NCBI GenBank assembly: GCA_007117255.1
Contig: SKGU01000072.1
Span: 1 to 15,926, forward strand
Direction of reading: 5' to 3'
Source of the DNA: Natronohydrobacter sp.
GTDB taxonomy: Bacteria; Pseudomonadota; Alphaproteobacteria; Rhodobacterales; Rhodobacteraceae
Length of the DNA stretch: 15,926 bases
Position 1 is the first letter of the stretch. The number at the start of each line of letters is the position of its first letter. Below, in pieces: positions 14,021-15,926 of this stretch. The notes under the pieces are model-generated. The model saw only the letters and a program-made list of their open reading frames with translations. It ran no database searches and was not told the DNA's origin. The translations under genes and the position numbers were made by a program.

Positions 14021-15926
14021 ATGCGCGGATTTGATGAACTGTTGCCGTCGCGCAAAAGAGGTGTGGCGCGTGGGCGGCACCTTATGTCTGCGGCGGTTTT
14101 TTCTGTAATTACATTGGCTAATGTCGGGTTTGTCTCAGTTGCTGATGCACAGACTTACCGGTTCAATTCGATCGCAATCGAAGGCAACGTCCGCGTGGAT
14201 GATTCTACCCTGTTTGGAATCACCGGAATTGGACGCGGGCAAGAGGTGTCGGCGGGGCAACTGAATCAGGCCTATTCCAATCTTGCGGCGTCCGGGCTGT
14301 TCGAGGCCGTGGAACTTGTTCCGCAAGGCAATGTTCTGATGATCCGGGTGCGCGAATACCCCATCATCGGCATCGTGAATTTCGAAGGCAATCGCCGCGT
14401 CAATGATGACGCGATTTCCGAGGTCGTGGATACGCGTGCAGGTCGGGTGCTTTCGCCATCTGCGGTCGAAGCCGATGCACGCGCCATTGCAGCACTTTAT
14501 GCGCAGCGTGGTCGGACGGCTGCCGAAGTCACGCCAAAGATCATACCGCGCGGCAACAATCGCGTTGATCTCGCCTTTGAGATCCGCGAAGGCAATGTGG
14601 TCGAGATCGAGCGCATTTCATTTGTTGGCAATCGCAGCTATTCGAACTATCGGCTGCGGCAGGTTCTGAACACCAAGCAGGCGGGCATTTTCCGCAGGCT
14701 GGTGCAGCGTGATACATTCGTTGCCGAACGCATCGCGCTGGATCGTCAGTTGCTGACCGATTTCTATACTTCGCGCGGTTTCATTGATTTCGAAGTGCTC
14801 TCGGCCACATCCGAGATCGCACGCGAACGCGACAGCTTCTTCCTGACCTTCAATATTCGCGAAGGGCTGCAATACCGCTTTGGCAATGTCTCTGTTGTCA
14901 GCGAGGTCGAGGGGATCAACGCGGCCGACTATCAGGCCGAACTTAACCTGCGTCCCGGCACGATCTTTTCGCCCACGGTTCTGGATCAGAATATCGCGCG
15001 TATGGAACGGCTGGCAGAACAGCGCGGCTTGCGTTTCATCCGGGCGGAACCGCGTTTCACACGCAACAACCGCAACCAGACGATTGATGTCGAATTCGCC
15101 ATTGTGCGTGGTGAGCGTATTTTCGTCGAGCGCATCGATATTCAGGGCAACACCACCACGCTGGACCGGGTGGTGCGGCGTCAGTTCAATTCGGCCGAAG
15201 GCGACCCGCTGAACCCACGCGAAATCCGCGAAGCGGCGGAGCGTATCCGCGCGCTTGGCTATTTCTCGGATGTTTCGGTCGAACCGCGTCAGGGCAGTGC
15301 ACCGGATCAGGCCATTGTCGATGTCGAGGTTGAGGAAACCACGACCGGGTCACTGGGCTTTTCGGTCAGCTATGGCGCAGCGCAAGGTATAGGCTTCGGC
15401 ATTTCCTTTGCAGAGCAGAATTTCCTTGGACGTGGTCAGCAGGTTGCCGTTGCCTTCAACACGGTCAAAGGGTCGCGCGATATCTCGTTGAACTTTACCG
15501 AACCGGCATTGCTGGGGCGTGACCTGTCCTATTCGCTGGGTGTGGGCTACCGCGAAACCAAGAGTTTCTTCTCGGATTTCGACACGCGCGAGGCGTTCTT
15601 CAACAATGCCATCGGCTTTCCGGTCAGTGAATTCGGGCGGCTGCAATTGCGGCAGGGTTTGACGCTGGACAGGTTGCGGGGTTTGAATGACATTGCACCA
15701 GTCAATCCTGGAGATCCGCCGCTTGCTTCTGCACGTCTTCTTGCAGATCAGAATGCCGGAACTGCCGTCACCGGCACACTTGGATATACCTACGCACTTG
15801 ATACCCGCAATGTCGGCATCGATCCGACCCAAGGTTATGTTTTCAGCCTGTCGCAGGATTTCGGTCTGGGCAATCAAAGCCGTCGTTTCGTGAAAACCGA
15901 AGCGCGCGCGGGTTACGAAATCAAGG
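14021..15926 (+). CDS. bamA: Outer membrane protein assembly factor BamA (3' end outside window)
   Basis: BamA is the outer-membrane beta-barrel that folds and inserts other barrel proteins. The frame is open from the ATG at 14021 to the window end (635 codons visible, no stop). A signal peptide is present: a long basic start (RKRGVARGRH), a hydrophobic stretch SAAVFSVITLANVGFVSVA and an ADA-Q cleavage site near residue 43. Five POTRA domains follow: YRFNSIAIEGNVRVDD, IIGIVNFEGNRRVNDD, EIERISFVGNRSYSNY, YRFGNVSVVSEVEG and IFVERIDIQGNTTTLD, up to about residue 430. The barrel then starts with TGSLGFSVSYGAAQGIGFGI and NFLGRGQQVAVAFN. An in-frame TAA at 13997 limits the start; ATG 14084 would remove the basic n-region, so 14021 is preferred although its ribosome site (GCGGGG) is weak. 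Confidence 0.97.
   Translation, partial: MRGFDELLPSRKRGVARGRHLMSAAVFSVITLANVGFVSVADAQTYRFNSIAIEGNVRVDDSTLFGITGIGRGQEVSAGQLNQAYSNLAASGLFEAVELVPQGNVLMIRVREYPIIGIVNFEGNRRVNDDAISEVVDTRAGRVLSPSAVEADARAIAALYAQRGRTAAEVTPKIIPRGNNRVDLAFEIREGNVVEIERISFVGNRSYSNYRLRQVLNTKQAGIFRRLVQRDTFVAERIALDRQLLTDFYTSRGFIDFEVLSATSEIARERDSFFLTFNIREGLQYRFGNVSVVSEVEGINAADYQAELNLRPGTIFSPTVLDQNIARMERLAEQRGLRFIRAEPRFTRNNRNQTIDVEFAIVRGERIFVERIDIQGNTTTLDRVVRRQFNSAEGDPLNPREIREAAERIRALGYFSDVSVEPRQGSAPDQAIVDVEVEETTTGSLGFSVSYGAAQGIGFGISFAEQNFLGRGQQVAVAFNTVKGSRDISLNFTEPALLGRDLSYSLGVGYRETKSFFSDFDTREAFFNNAIGFPVSEFGRLQLRQGLTLDRLRGLNDIAPVNPGDPPLASARLLADQNAGTAVTGTLGYTYALDTRNVGIDPTQGYVFSLSQDFGLGNQSRRFVKTEARAGYEIK

Noticed and set aside
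1..15926. CRISPR array, tRNA/rRNA genes, insertion sequences, prophage or toxin-antitoxin genes
   Set aside because: No spaced direct repeats, cloverleaf-like sequences, transposase or integrase motifs or terminal inverted repeats were seen by reading both strands; gene content is core metabolism throughout.

Overview
The window reads as chromosomal, GC-rich, core-genome DNA from an alphaproteobacterium, most likely a member of the Rhodobacterales/Rhodobacteraceae. The reasons are the run pyrH-frr-uppS-cdsA-dxr-rseP-bamA, a DUF4167-type protein directly after prfA-prmC, strongly GC-biased codon use and protein sequences typical of that group. The genus is not determinable from the sequence alone. 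Nothing in it looks mobile: there is no transposase, integrase, tRNA, CRISPR array or phage gene.

Layout: (1) 3-884, the 3' part of a YadG/NodI-type ABC-2 exporter ATPase, convergent with a minus-strand pair at 888-2994: a CorC/HlyC-like CNNM-CBS membrane protein and a small family-2-like glycosyltransferase whose start overlaps it by 8 nt. (2) 3122-6033, plus strand: prfA and prmC (a release factor and the enzyme that methylates its GGQ glutamine, coupled through TGATG), then a DUF4167 protein with a low-complexity tail. (3) A 34-nt perfect palindrome (6040-6073) acts as a probable two-way terminator between the DUF4167 gene and the minus-strand genes: an AraC-family regulator and miaA. (4) From the miaA/pyrH divergent region to the end, the plus strand carries pyrH, frr, uppS, cdsA, dxr, rseP, a 49-residue one-helix membrane protein that is easily overlooked, and the first 635 codons of bamA.

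How the genes fit together: PrfA, PrmC and Frr serve translation termination and ribosome recycling, and MiaA modifies tRNA. PyrH makes UDP for nucleic acids and envelope precursors. Dxr (MEP pathway) feeds isoprenoid precursors to UppS, which makes the lipid carrier for cell-wall polymers. CdsA makes CDP-diacylglycerol for phospholipids, RseP is the intramembrane protease of envelope stress signalling, and BamA inserts outer-membrane proteins. The plus-strand block is thus a translation/envelope-biogenesis operon with tight spacing. A strong hairpin plus T-run and a TTGACA hexamer between the small gene and bamA suggest that bamA has its own promoter here.

I do not see a clearly new biological system. 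The best candidates for follow-up are the 49-aa membrane protein between rseP and bamA, the terminator/promoter split before bamA, a 13-nt inverted repeat upstream of pyrH, two similar intergenic hairpins placed about 25 nt before start codons, and the repeat-rich tail of the DUF4167 protein.
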